This document shows positions 14,190-21,544 of a stretch of 29,177 nucleotides of DNA, one piece after another. Source of the DNA: a virus; IMG/VR virus record IMGVR_UViG_3300035670_000996, positions 1 through 29,177 of that record, one strand, 5' to 3'. Position 1 is the first letter of the stretch, and each line of letters begins with the position of its first letter. The translations under genes were made by a program, and so were the position numbers. The notes under the pieces are model-generated. The model searched no databases. It was not told the origin of the DNA and saw nothing but the letters and a program-made list of their open reading frames with translations.

Positions 14190-14762
14190 GTGGATCGTCG
14201 CTTCCTGAACGCACACATCGACCCGGCGCCTTTTCGGCTGCTGGGTCGAACTCTTTACCCGTGGTGCCTCAAGTACCGCGTGCGCCTGCATGGGTTCGAC
14301 TCTCCTCTAGTTACTGGTTCAAGAAGTGTTACTCCAGCCGACTTGCTGTTCGCCTGCCAAGTCTGCGCGGAGGAGCCGCTTGGGAATGTCAGTATATTTG
14401 ACAGGGCGAGAATAGTGTATCTTTCAAACAATCCGTATAAGTTTGAGGAGACAGTAAAAGCCTTTGCCGGATACATTCTCGTGGACAACTGGCCGAAGTT
14501 CTGGGAGCAAGACGGAAAGAAGAATGGGGGAAGTAAGGGGCTGCCATGGCCGATGAGTATCGTCGCTAATTTAGTGGCGAACGGCGTGCCCTATAAGCAA
14601 GCCTGGGAGATGCCTGAGTGTCAGGCCATCTGGCTGAACTCGGCTTTTGCAATTCGCAAGGGGATAGACGTGGCGATCATGTCGCCCGAGGAGGAGGCCT
14701 TCATCGAGTCTCAGCTGAAGGTCGGCGAAGGGGAAGCCCCCGTTGCCAATCCCGCAGGATAA
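14190..14762 (+). CDS. Tail assembly chaperone candidate
   Basis: The product has 190 residues from a GTG start. It is mainly helical, with a C-terminal segment YKQAWEMPECQAIWLNSAFAI followed by MSPEEEAFIESQL, a pattern seen in chaperones encoded just before tape measures, where a short helix pair ends at an acidic tail. In lambda these are gpG/gpGT. I see no second ORF in position for a classic -1 frameshift product, so it would act as a single form. Codon use from about 14340 on is visibly more AT-rich than upstream genes. The final codons (PVANPAG, stop) coincide with the next TTGCCAAT element. Confidence 0.58.
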   Translation: MDRRFLNAHIDPAPFRLLGRTLYPWCLKYRVRLHGFDSPLVTGSRSVTPADLLFACQVCAEEPLGNVSIFDRARIVYLSNNPYKFEETVKAFAGYILVDNWPKFWEQDGKKNGGSKGLPWPMSIVANLVANGVPYKQAWEMPECQAIWLNSAFAIRKGIDVAIMSPEEEAFIESQLKVGEGEAPVANPAG

Positions 14763-14765
14763 AGA
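14742..14765 (+). promoter_or_regulatory. TTGCCAAT start element, copy 5
   Basis: TTGCCAAT (14743-14750), CCC, GCAGGATAAAG, then ATG at 14770. This copy has a three-base spacer, and its bases also encode the last residues and stop of the chaperone candidate. It selects ATG 14770 over the in-frame TTG at 14743. Confidence 0.72.
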
Positions 14766-14769
14766 GCCC

Positions 14770-15555
14770 ATGGCCCAAGACCTGACCGTAAACATCAAGA
14801 CGACCTCCGACGTCCCCAAGGCGATGGAGAAGTCTAAGTCCGCCGTCGTATCCTTTTCAAAGCAAGTCGAGGACATCCAGAAGAAGTTCAGCACAACGTT
14901 CAAGGACGTCTTTCTATCATTCCTTGGCCCTATGGCACTTATCACTGGAGCCATTGCTATCATCTCAAAAATGATTGCTGATAGCCAGCGCAAACAGGAA
15001 GAAGCCACAAGGGCTGCCATTGAAGGAACAAATGAATTGATGTCGGCAGAGGATAGGTATTGGGCAAGGAAACAAGACAGAGAAAAGAAGGCTAAGCAGA
15101 CGATTGAGGAAGCAGAGACTGCCCGTATTACCATCACACGCGAGTTCCTTGATAAGGATCCAAGGGGTCGTCAGATGCTTTTTGATTTCGCCGAACAGCA
15201 GCGCAAGACCGGGGGAACATATGGCCCTGACGCCGCATCGAAAGATAAGGCAATGCAGGATAAGATACAGGCGCTAATCGCCGAAGAAGCGAAAAAGAAC
15301 CCTTTGCCAGAAGATACATCAAAGGCTGCATCTGAAAAGGCCGGCTCCTTCAAGGGCCCTGAGGGCTTCGGCACGGTCGTCGGCGTCGGCGCCAATCCCG
15401 TCATGGAGGCCATGACCCGCCAGAACGAAATCCTCGAGGAGATTAAACTCATCCTCCAGGAGCAGAGCATCCTCGACCGCACGGGCGTCGGCGTGCCTCC
15501 TCCCTTCACCGACCGCGCCGTCCCGCTGACCGCAGCCAAGGAGGGCGTGGCATAA
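14770..15555 (+). CDS. Short tape measure protein candidate
   Basis: The product has 261 residues and is helical throughout: a heptad-rich N-terminus (AMEKSKSAVVSFSKQVEDIQ), one hydrophobic helix at 47-66 (VFLSFLGPMALITGAIAIIS), a long charged helix to about 130, and a C-terminus NPVMEAMTRQNEILEEIKLIL, a helix like those closing tape measures. Gene order (chaperone, then this, then tail-tip genes) supports the call. With about 0.15 nm of tail per residue, as in lambda, it predicts a tail near 40 nm, very short for a siphovirus. The first two thirds have lower GC and different codon use from neighbours. Confidence 0.6.
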   Translation: MAQDLTVNIKTTSDVPKAMEKSKSAVVSFSKQVEDIQKKFSTTFKDVFLSFLGPMALITGAIAIISKMIADSQRKQEEATRAAIEGTNELMSAEDRYWARKQDREKKAKQTIEEAETARITITREFLDKDPRGRQMLFDFAEQQRKTGGTYGPDAASKDKAMQDKIQALIAEEAKKNPLPEDTSKAASEKAGSFKGPEGFGTVVGVGANPVMEAMTRQNEILEEIKLILQEQSILDRTGVGVPPPFTDRAVPLTAAKEGVA

Positions 15556-15559
15556 CTTT

Positions 15560-16435
15560 ATGGCACAAGTAGCAAACGGAAAGACCCTTCTGACCGCCGA
15601 GATCCAGCCAGGCTGGACGGTGCAGTCTGACGGCTTCGGCCTCATCACGTCGACGACGACCTATAAGGCCGACATCGCGGCTCCCATCAGCTCGTTCGAG
15701 CGCGGCCAGCCCCACCCCGACCCTTTCTACTCTTACCTCAAGGCGCACAAGTACCAGATCTCCTGGGACAACCTCCGTTACAAGACCATCAAGGTGGACT
15801 ACGTCGGCATCGACCCGGATGTAAACAGCGGCATCCGCACGCTCGCCAACACCTCCGTCGCGAACGGCCTGACCGCCGAGAACATCACGACCCACCCTAA
15901 CTTCTTCGAGGCCGCTGGTGGCTATACCGTCGGCCCGATCGCCGGCAAGCCATCGGACTTCGGTGGCGCTTACGACGACTCGACCCTAGGGCCTCTGGTT
16001 CAAGTCCTGGCGGTCGACGGCCCCAAGAAAGGCCTACCCGTCGTCGTCCCTTCCTGCGAAGGATACAACGGCGCCTGCTTCGAGACCGGGCAGGGCGGCC
16101 GCTTCATCGGCTTCGTCGACCCCGCTATCAAATACCTCTACGGCAAGACCCAGTACCTCGCCCCGACGACGACCTACTCGGGCGTCATGTACACGACTTC
16201 GGTCACCGATGTTCAAGCTCTTTACGGCCTGCTAAACTCGGCGACGGCTACCAACTCTTGGGGCTCTGCCTTTCCTCTTATCCCAGCGTGGGGCCCGACT
16301 GGTGCCGGCGCCTGGGGCAACAAGAACCTCCTCTCCCAGGTCAACGTCGAGGAGTACGGCTCGCTGTACAAGGTCATCTACGAGATCCGTTACTCGAAGG
16401 AAGGCTGGCCGCCCGACGTCTACGCGAACATCTGA
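15560..16435 (+). CDS. Tail-tip structural protein of unknown family
   Basis: I do not recognise this 291-residue protein. It is rich in Tyr, Gly, Thr and Trp, with beta-strand character and few Lys- or Arg-rich stretches, typical of virion proteins. Features include ISSFERGQPHPDPF (about 44-57), a VVVPSCEGYNGACFETG loop with two Cys near 165-175, and a C-terminal strand YKVIYEIRYSKEGWPPD. The place, directly after the tape measure, suggests a distal-tail or baseplate component, as lambda M/L or siphovirus Dit would be. It is separated by three bases from a second protein of similar size and composition. Confidence 0.6.
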   Translation: MAQVANGKTLLTAEIQPGWTVQSDGFGLITSTTTYKADIAAPISSFERGQPHPDPFYSYLKAHKYQISWDNLRYKTIKVDYVGIDPDVNSGIRTLANTSVANGLTAENITTHPNFFEAAGGYTVGPIAGKPSDFGGAYDDSTLGPLVQVLAVDGPKKGLPVVVPSCEGYNGACFETGQGGRFIGFVDPAIKYLYGKTQYLAPTTTYSGVMYTTSVTDVQALYGLLNSATATNSWGSAFPLIPAWGPTGAGAWGNKNLLSQVNVEEYGSLYKVIYEIRYSKEGWPPDVYANI

Positions 16436-16438
16436 GCC

Positions 16439-17347
16439 ATGGCCATCCAACCGGGAACAGGCTATACCTTCACGGCCTCCAGCCAGGGGACGAACCTCAG
16501 CATCCAGACCCCTTGGGGTCAATGGGGCGGAGTGAACGACCAGCAGTATCAGCAGTTCCAATGCCTGGTCTACACGCAGCAGGTAGGCGAGACGACGAAG
16601 CACTTCCTCGCCACGCACAAGGGCGTCGTCAACTACACCTGGAGCCAGTTCCCTTTCAACCCCGACCCGGTCAACGGGAACGCCTTCCGCACGTTCGAGA
16701 AGCAGGCCCGCATCACGGACTGGGCGGTCTACGAGAACGGCAAGCGCACGGCCGGCACGGCCACCGATGGCCCGGACTTCGAGTGGTTCGCGGGCGGCGG
16801 GAAGATTGAACTGCCCACCGGCGCCTCGGGCAAGTCCGTGGTCGTCACGATCAGCAAGATCGACTGGTGGGACAAGGACGGCTGGCTTGCCGCCTATCGA
16901 ACCATCGACGCCGAGAAGCCGTTCGTCTCGGTCTTCGACGCGGCCGACACTAACATCAACGCCATCCTGAGCCAGCAGGGGAACACGGCGTGGGCTTCGC
17001 CTATATTCTACCAGAACAACCTGTACGCAATGACCTACGGGCCTCCCTATCCGACTTGGATTGGCTACACGGTCAAGAAGATCGCGCAGCTCGACTGGAA
17101 CGACACGACGAACTCCTGGGACGTGACGCAGTATCTCGTCGGCCCCATCGACCTGCCCATTCAGCACATGATTGGGGAGGCAATTTTAGACCCAGCAGGA
17201 GAGGCACCTACTCCGTCCCTTTACGAGACCTACCTAGGCGACGAGTTCAACACCTGCCTCAACTATGCATGGTTCGAGAGCATGTGGGCATACCCTGGCT
17301 ACACGATGAACCCGTCGGCTTGGTGGTACGACATCGTGAACACCTGA
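16439..17347 (+). CDS. Second tail-tip structural protein of unknown family
   Basis: The product has 302 residues and is not recognised. It is Trp- and Tyr-rich (PWGQWGG near 25-31, WSQFPFNPD near 69-77, WWDKDGWLAAY near 142-152, AWWYDIVNT at the C-terminus), with beta-rich segments and no enzyme motif. Its size and style resemble the previous gene product, so the two may form one tail-tip complex. No large lambda J-like hub protein is encoded downstream, so these two proteins probably do the work of hub and adaptor between tail tube and fibre. Start ATG 16439 follows the previous stop by three bases without a strong Shine-Dalgarno sequence. Confidence 0.6.
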   Translation: MAIQPGTGYTFTASSQGTNLSIQTPWGQWGGVNDQQYQQFQCLVYTQQVGETTKHFLATHKGVVNYTWSQFPFNPDPVNGNAFRTFEKQARITDWAVYENGKRTAGTATDGPDFEWFAGGGKIELPTGASGKSVVVTISKIDWWDKDGWLAAYRTIDAEKPFVSVFDAADTNINAILSQQGNTAWASPIFYQNNLYAMTYGPPYPTWIGYTVKKIAQLDWNDTTNSWDVTQYLVGPIDLPIQHMIGEAILDPAGEAPTPSLYETYLGDEFNTCLNYAWFESMWAYPGYTMNPSAWWYDIVNT

Positions 17348-17350
17348 CCC

Positions 17351-17374
17351 CTTGCCAATCGGGGCAGGGGTAAG
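17351..17374 (+). promoter_or_regulatory. TTGCCAAT start element, copy 6
   Basis: TTGCCAAT (17352-17359), CGGG, GCAGGGGTAAG, then ATG at 17380. This is the last copy; none occurs in the fibre, lysis or early genes. Confidence 0.75.
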
Positions 17375-17379
17375 ACCCG

Positions 17380-17700
17380 ATGAGCTGCTCTAACACCGTA
17401 ACCATCTCGCAGGGCAACACGTTCGCCTGCACCTTTACCTGGACTCCCGGAGCGAGCGGCCCTGCTGACCTGCTGACCACGACCCTGACCTCGACCGTCG
17501 AAGACCGGGCCGGCAAGACCTACGAGCTCACGATCACCAAGGCGGTCGACGGCCTGTCCTTCACCGCGGTCTACCCTGGCTCGACCGAAGAGTGGGTCAT
17601 CGGCCTAGGTCGCTGGGACATCAAGTTCGTCTTCCCCGGCGACACCATCTCTCGCACGGAAATCTTCCGCGTCAACGTCATCGACAGCGTCACCGTCTAA
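17380..17700 (+). CDS. Small beta-sandwich tail/baseplate protein preceding the fibre
   Basis: The product has 106 residues with an immunoglobulin-like strand pattern: NTVTISQGNTFACTFTW, LLTTTLTSTVEDRAG, YELTITKAVDGLSFTAVY, WVIGLGRWDIKFVFPG and a final TEIFRVNVIDSVTV. The 'i.qGdtf...f.w' beginning and 'GrwDik..ypg' near the end are typical of small phage proteins encoded just before fibres, sometimes likened to baseplate BppU N-domains. It may link fibre to tail tip. It has the full start element and lies nine bases ahead of the fibre gene. Function is inferred from fold style and position. Confidence 0.58.
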   Translation: MSCSNTVTISQGNTFACTFTWTPGASGPADLLTTTLTSTVEDRAGKTYELTITKAVDGLSFTAVYPGSTEEWVIGLGRWDIKFVFPGDTISRTEIFRVNVIDSVTV

Positions 17701-17709
17701 GCGCCGACC

Positions 17710-19935
17710 ATGCCTGACGCGACGATCACTTCGACGGCCTCGACCTTCGGGACTATCTCCGGCACGTTTGCGGCCGACCAGTCCACGGTCACGGGCACCA
17801 TCTCGGGCATCATCACGGGCACCTTGACGGGCTCCGTGGGCGTCCCAGGCCCTGCCGGCCCTGGCGTTCCTGCGGGAGGCTCTTCTGGGCAGTTCCTCCA
17901 GAAGACCTCGGGCGCCGATTATGCGACCGACTGGGTGACTGTGAACCTGACGGGGTTGGCTACGGAGGCTTGGGTGACTGCGGGCTTCTACCCCCTCACC
18001 GGGAACCCCTCGGGCTTCCTGACTAGCTCCAGCCTGACGGGCTACGCGACAGAGTCTTGGGTCACTTCCCAAGGCTACATCACGACCTCGGCGCTGACGC
18101 CCTACCTGACGAAGGCCGACAATCTCGGCTCGCTGACGAACTTCGCCACGGCCAGGGATAACCTTTCGCTAGGCACGCTCAACACCCCCGTCTTCGCCGG
18201 CCTCACGGCGCAAGGCTCCGGCTCCAACGTCGCGAACCTCACGCCGACCTCGCTGACCCTTACCCATTCGACCTTCGGCTCCTTCGTGATCCAGCCGTCT
18301 TCGGGCATAACCTTTCCCGACTCGAGCGTCCAGACGACCGCCTTCACGACCGCGCAGCTGACGAACTACCTGGCCAAGGCCTCGAACCTCTCCGACCTCC
18401 CATCCGCGGCGACCGCTCGCATTAACCTCGGGCTCGGCTCCCTGGCCGTCGTCAATGACGCCCCGTCGGACGGCTCGCAGTACGCCCGTAAGAACGGCGC
18501 TTGGGACGTGGTCGCATCGACGCCCGACTTCATCTCGAGCGTCTCGTCCCCGCTGTCGGTCACCACCGGCAACCTGACGATTGACCTATCCGCGTACGCC
18601 CCGCTCGCCTCGCCTGCCTTCACGGGTACGCCGACCGCCCCGACCCCTTCCCCTGGCACGGACTCGACCCAGATCGCGACGACCGAATGGGTGAAGGACT
18701 TCGACTACGCCCCGACCAACTCGCCTCACTTCACGGGCAACCCTCAGTCGGTCACGCCTAACCTGTCGGACGACGATACGTCCATCGCGACGACGGCCTT
18801 CGTCAAGGGGCAGGGCTACATCACCTCGTCGGCGCTTACGGGCTACGCGACTGAGTCCTGGGTGACCTCGCAAGGCTACCTGACCTCGGCCAGCCTGACC
18901 GGCTATGCTACGGAGTCTTGGGTGACGGCGGGCTTCTATCCGCTGACGGGCAACCCCTCGGGCTTCCTGACGAGCTCGAGCCTTACGGGCTATGCTACCG
19001 AGTCGTGGGTCACGTCGCAGCTCGGCTCTTACCTGACGACCGCCGACGCGGCGAGCACCTACCTGAGCCTAGCCGCCGCGGCGAACGACTACTACCCGTC
19101 CTCGAACCCTCTCGGCTTTATCACTGCTTATGAGTCTGACCTAAACTACCTGAAGCAGTCCTACAACCTGAGCGACCTGACGGACGCAAGCGCGGCCCGC
19201 ACGAACCTCGGGCTTGGCACGATGGCCACGGCTTCGGCCTCCGACTACTCGACGACCACGGTGGCCAATGGTCTCTACTACCCTCTCAGCTCGAACCCTG
19301 CTGGCTACCTGACCTCGGCCCCGGTGACCTCGGTCGCCGGCAAGACAGGAGCAGTCACCTTGGCCGTCGCTGACGTATCAGGTGCGGCTCCTCTGGCTTC
19401 GCCTACCTTCACAGGAACACCCTCTCTGCCTACAGGCACTATCGGCGTTACCCAGACGGCAGGAAACTCGACCACGGCATTGGCGACCACGGCCTTCGTC
19501 ACGACCGCCGACAACCTCAAGGCCAACCTCGCCAGCCCGACATTCACCGGTACTCCTGCGGCTCCGACCGCCGCCGCTGGAACCAACACGACCCAGATCG
19601 CGACGACCGCCTTCGTCCGCACCGACAACAACGTCAAGGCTTGGGTCAATTTCAACGGCACAGGAACGGTCGCCATCCGTTCGTCTTTCAACGTCACCAG
19701 CATCACTGACGTCGGAACGGGCGCTTACATCGCCAACTATACCAACGCCATCAGCGCCAATGCCGCAGGCCATTGCCTCATCAGCGATGACGCCACGACC
19801 TATCGCTTCGTGTGCCTTCAGGGGACGGCTACCAACAACACGACTACTTCTTTCAAGGTCAGTTCGTTCCAGGTAATCGGCAGCACCTTCAACCAAGTAG
19901 ACCCAAACACCGTCATGATCACCATCATCCGATGA
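17710..19935 (+). CDS. Tail fibre with repeat shaft
   Basis: The product has 741 residues. An N-terminal anchoring region includes a short collagen-like run (GVPGPAGPGVP near 46-56). The shaft repeats two modules: TGYATESWVTSQGYLT/TAGFYPLTGNPSGFL units and SPxFTGTPxAPTxxxGTxxTQIATTxWV units, the latter a widespread phage fibre repeat. A C-terminal domain at 642-741 starts VKAWVNFNGTGTVAIRSSFN, a receptor-end domain I recall in other phage fibres. It would bind the host surface. DNA copies of the repeat remain very similar, so the shaft length could change by recombination. The gene's last bases overlap the next start as ATGA. Confidence 0.88.
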   Translation: MPDATITSTASTFGTISGTFAADQSTVTGTISGIITGTLTGSVGVPGPAGPGVPAGGSSGQFLQKTSGADYATDWVTVNLTGLATEAWVTAGFYPLTGNPSGFLTSSSLTGYATESWVTSQGYITTSALTPYLTKADNLGSLTNFATARDNLSLGTLNTPVFAGLTAQGSGSNVANLTPTSLTLTHSTFGSFVIQPSSGITFPDSSVQTTAFTTAQLTNYLAKASNLSDLPSAATARINLGLGSLAVVNDAPSDGSQYARKNGAWDVVASTPDFISSVSSPLSVTTGNLTIDLSAYAPLASPAFTGTPTAPTPSPGTDSTQIATTEWVKDFDYAPTNSPHFTGNPQSVTPNLSDDDTSIATTAFVKGQGYITSSALTGYATESWVTSQGYLTSASLTGYATESWVTAGFYPLTGNPSGFLTSSSLTGYATESWVTSQLGSYLTTADAASTYLSLAAAANDYYPSSNPLGFITAYESDLNYLKQSYNLSDLTDASAARTNLGLGTMATASASDYSTTTVANGLYYPLSSNPAGYLTSAPVTSVAGKTGAVTLAVADVSGAAPLASPTFTGTPSLPTGTIGVTQTAGNSTTALATTAFVTTADNLKANLASPTFTGTPAAPTAAAGTNTTQIATTAFVRTDNNVKAWVNFNGTGTVAIRSSFNVTSITDVGTGAYIANYTNAISANAAGHCLISDDATTYRFVCLQGTATNNTTTSFKVSSFQVIGSTFNQVDPNTVMITIIR
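17959..18075 (+). repeat. Fibre-gene repeat, copy A
   Basis: This segment aligns without gaps to 18907-19023, at an offset of 948 bases (316 codons), and encodes the YATESWV / FYPLTGNPSGFL module. Differences are mostly at third codon positions, so the amino-acid repeat is under selection. Confidence 0.75.
18907..19023 (+). repeat. Fibre-gene repeat, copy B
   Basis: This is the partner of 17959-18075. A shorter, related stretch with only the GYATESWVTSQGYLT part lies just before it, at about 18832-18906. Confidence 0.75.
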
Positions 19936-20129
19936 AAGACCTACGCATCATCTACCCGACGCCCGAAGGCGGCGTCGCCATCATCGTCCCTGCTCCTGAG
20001 TGCGGACTGACCATCGAACAGATTGCCGCGAAGGACGTCCCCGCCGGAGTCCCCTTCCGCATCGTCGACGTCTCGGAAATCCCCAACGACCGAACCTTCC
20101 GCAACGCCTGGGAGTACTCCGCCGAATGA
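19932..20129 (+). CDS. Fibre-associated small phage protein (DRTFRNAWE type)
   Basis: The product has 65 residues. The C-terminal half (VPFRIVDVSEIPNDRTFRNA then WE) is a recurring signature of small proteins encoded downstream of phage fibre genes; their role is unproven but likely fibre assembly or trimerisation. The start is ATG 19932, overlapping the fibre stop as ATGA; longer in-frame starts lie inside the fibre gene and are not credible. It overlaps the next gene in the same way, so fibre and both small proteins are coupled. Confidence 0.75.
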   Translation: MKDLRIIYPTPEGGVAIIVPAPECGLTIEQIAAKDVPAGVPFRIVDVSEIPNDRTFRNAWEYSAE

Positions 20130-20365
20130 GCATCCGCATCAACATCGACAAAGCCAAGGCCATGACCCTCGAGCGACTGCGTCTCGAGCGTGCGCCGAAA
20201 CTCGCCGCCCTCGACGTGGCGTTCATGCGTGCCGTCGAACAAGGAGACACCGACGCCCAGAAGGCTATCGCCGCCCAGAAGCAGGCTCTCCGCGACGTGA
20301 CCAAGGTCGCCCTCCCCGACGACCTCAACGCTCTTAAAGACTTCAAACCCGACATCCTCAAATGA
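20126..20365 (+). CDS. Fibre/tail assembly chaperone-like protein
   Basis: The product has 79 residues. The pattern MTLERLRLERAPKLAALDVA, then AFMRAVEQGD and IAAQKQALRDVT, matches the short helical proteins in which 'R...R...L..lD...mra.e.gd....ia..kq.LRDv' recurs, encoded after DRTFRNAWE-type genes and annotated as tail fibre assembly chaperones. It is wholly helical. The ATGA overlaps with the genes on both sides place it in the fibre operon. Confidence 0.7.
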   Translation: MSIRINIDKAKAMTLERLRLERAPKLAALDVAFMRAVEQGDTDAQKAIAAQKQALRDVTKVALPDDLNALKDFKPDILK

Positions 20366-20493
20366 TCACCCACCTCCTCGCCCTCCTCGTCGGCTTCATC
20401 GCCGGTGCCCTCGTCTTCCGCAAGCACGCCGCCAAGGCCGCTGACATCGAGCAGAAGGGCAAGTCCATCCTCGACGCCCTCAAGGGCAAGTAA
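20362..20493 (+). CDS. 43-residue single-helix membrane protein
   Basis: The product has 43 residues, with a hydrophobic N-terminus ITHLLALLVGFIAGALVF (2-19) and a basic, helical C-terminus (RKHAAKAADIEQKGKSILDA then LKGK). This N-in or N-out anchor with a short cytoplasmic-type tail is common in small phage membrane proteins near lysis genes. It starts by ATGA overlap and lies three bases ahead of the lipoprotein gene. It may modulate the holin, but nothing in the sequence proves it. The 26-residue product at 27411 has a similar LxxLVVGF start. Confidence 0.6.
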   Translation: MITHLLALLVGFIAGALVFRKHAAKAADIEQKGKSILDALKGK

Positions 20494-20496
20494 GCC

Positions 20497-21252
20497 GTGC
20501 GCCTGCTCCTGGTCATCGCCTTGCTGGCCCTGACCGGGTGCAGTCTGTTCCGCAAGGACAAGACGGACGAGCCCCTGCCTAAGCAGCCGGACGCCCCGAC
20601 GAAGCCCGACGTCGTCCAGTCCCTCGGCAAAGACCTGGACAAGACCGACCACCGCGTCGCCTCGGCCCTCGTCGCCATCGAGCGCAACGCCGACAAGCCC
20701 AAGGTCGTCGTCGCCGAGTCCCGCCTCGCCCAGTCCTACCTTCCCCAGCCTCCCGAGGCCGACGTCGCCTTCGCCGTGGCCCGTGCCCAGAAGGCCGACC
20801 CCATCGACTACGCCAAGCAGATGGAGTTCGGACGCAAACTCGCCACCGCCGTCAACAAAGCCTGGGAGAAGCTGGAAGCCCAGCAGGCCGAAGCCCTCCG
20901 CGTCTCGCAGCTGAAGGACGCCCGGATCGCGGAACTCCAGAAGGAGGTCGAACGCGTCAAGAAGGACGCCTCCGCCCAGACTTGGACGCTCGTCGGCGCA
21001 GGCCTCGCGGTCATCGGCGCGCTCTCGACGGCTTTCCTCGGCCCGCGTATCGGCGTTCCCTTGCTCCTCTGCGGAGCCTTCTGCGGTTCCGTCCCGTTCA
21101 TCATCGACTCGCCGTACTTCATGCCCATCGCCGCCGGCACGATCGCCATCGCGGCAGGCCTCGGCCTATGGTGGCTCTGGGACAAGGTTCGCGACGCGGT
21201 CAACAAACCCTCCGCCCCTTCCGACGATGAGCAAGCCCCCCCGCAAGTCTGA
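20497..21252 (+). CDS. Lipoprotein with coiled coil and three membrane helices (candidate spanin-like)
   Basis: The product has 251 residues from GTG 20497. MRLLLVIALLALTGC is a lipobox signal peptide with Cys15 as the lipidated residue. A Pro-rich segment, a helical periplasmic stretch and a coiled coil at about 118-157 follow, then three hydrophobic helices at about 162-181, 184-203 and 208-228. Outer-membrane lipid anchor plus coiled coil plus inner-membrane segment is what a unimolecular spanin needs, and the gene is in the lysis cassette. The three helices are more than unimolecular spanins usually have, so another envelope function is possible. Its 3' end overlaps the metalloprotein gene by 26 bases. 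Confidence 0.6.
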   Translation: MRLLLVIALLALTGCSLFRKDKTDEPLPKQPDAPTKPDVVQSLGKDLDKTDHRVASALVAIERNADKPKVVVAESRLAQSYLPQPPEADVAFAVARAQKADPIDYAKQMEFGRKLATAVNKAWEKLEAQQAEALRVSQLKDARIAELQKEVERVKKDASAQTWTLVGAGLAVIGALSTAFLGPRIGVPLLLCGAFCGSVPFIIDSPYFMPIAAGTIAIAAGLGLWWLWDKVRDAVNKPSAPSDDEQAPPQV

Positions 21253-21544
21253 CCCGCCCGCGGTCAAGTACGCGGAGCCTCACTTCACCTTCCGCATCCT
21301 GGGGAAGTGCAAGCCGTCGCACGCGCCCGGATGCAGGACGCCTTTCGGCTACTGCTGGAAGGGTTACGGCGACATCCACATCGACCCCCGCCAGCCCGAG
21401 CATGAGCTCATCGACACGGTCGTCCACGAGCTCGTCCACGACACCTATCCTTTCCTCGACGAAGACGCGGTCGAGGCTGGGGCGACCCGCATCGCCGAAG
21501 CCCTCTGGCGGATGGGCTACCGACGCACCGTCATCAACCCATGA
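21227..21544 (+). CDS. HELVH zincin-like phage protein
   Basis: The product has 105 residues. HELVH at 67-71 supplies two His ligands and the catalytic Glu, and E83 in DEDAVEAGA could be the third ligand. The tail ATRIAEALWRMGYRRT is a helix often seen in small phage zincin-like proteins, in which 'HE..H...p.l.Ee.ve..a..ia..LwrlGyr' recurs. Three Cys (28, 36, 43) precede it. It could be a short SprT- or Zn-peptidase-like protein. There is no signal peptide, so a cytoplasmic or virion role is likelier than a lysin. It lies between the lipoprotein and holin genes and overlaps both. Confidence 0.7.
   Translation: MSKPPRKSDPPAVKYAEPHFTFRILGKCKPSHAPGCRTPFGYCWKGYGDIHIDPRQPEHELIDTVVHELVHDTYPFLDEDAVEAGATRIAEALWRMGYRRTVINP

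Noticed and set aside
14399-14420. TTGACA followed by TATCTT inside the chaperone candidate gene, as a promoter
   Set aside because: The spacing is only 14 bases, and the stretch lies inside the AT-rich coding block where such matches arise easily.
14719-14770. A frameshift fusing the chaperone candidate to the tape measure
   Set aside because: The downstream frame is open back to 14719 and a CCCCC run is present, but it would need +1 slippage, not the -1 shift used by classic G/GT pairs. The TTGCCAAT element already supplies an independent start.
15391-15405. A possible seventh start element (GCCAATCCCG then ATG) in the tape measure gene
   Set aside because: It lacks the TTG of the box and the GCAGG part, and the ATG is in frame within a continuous coding region.
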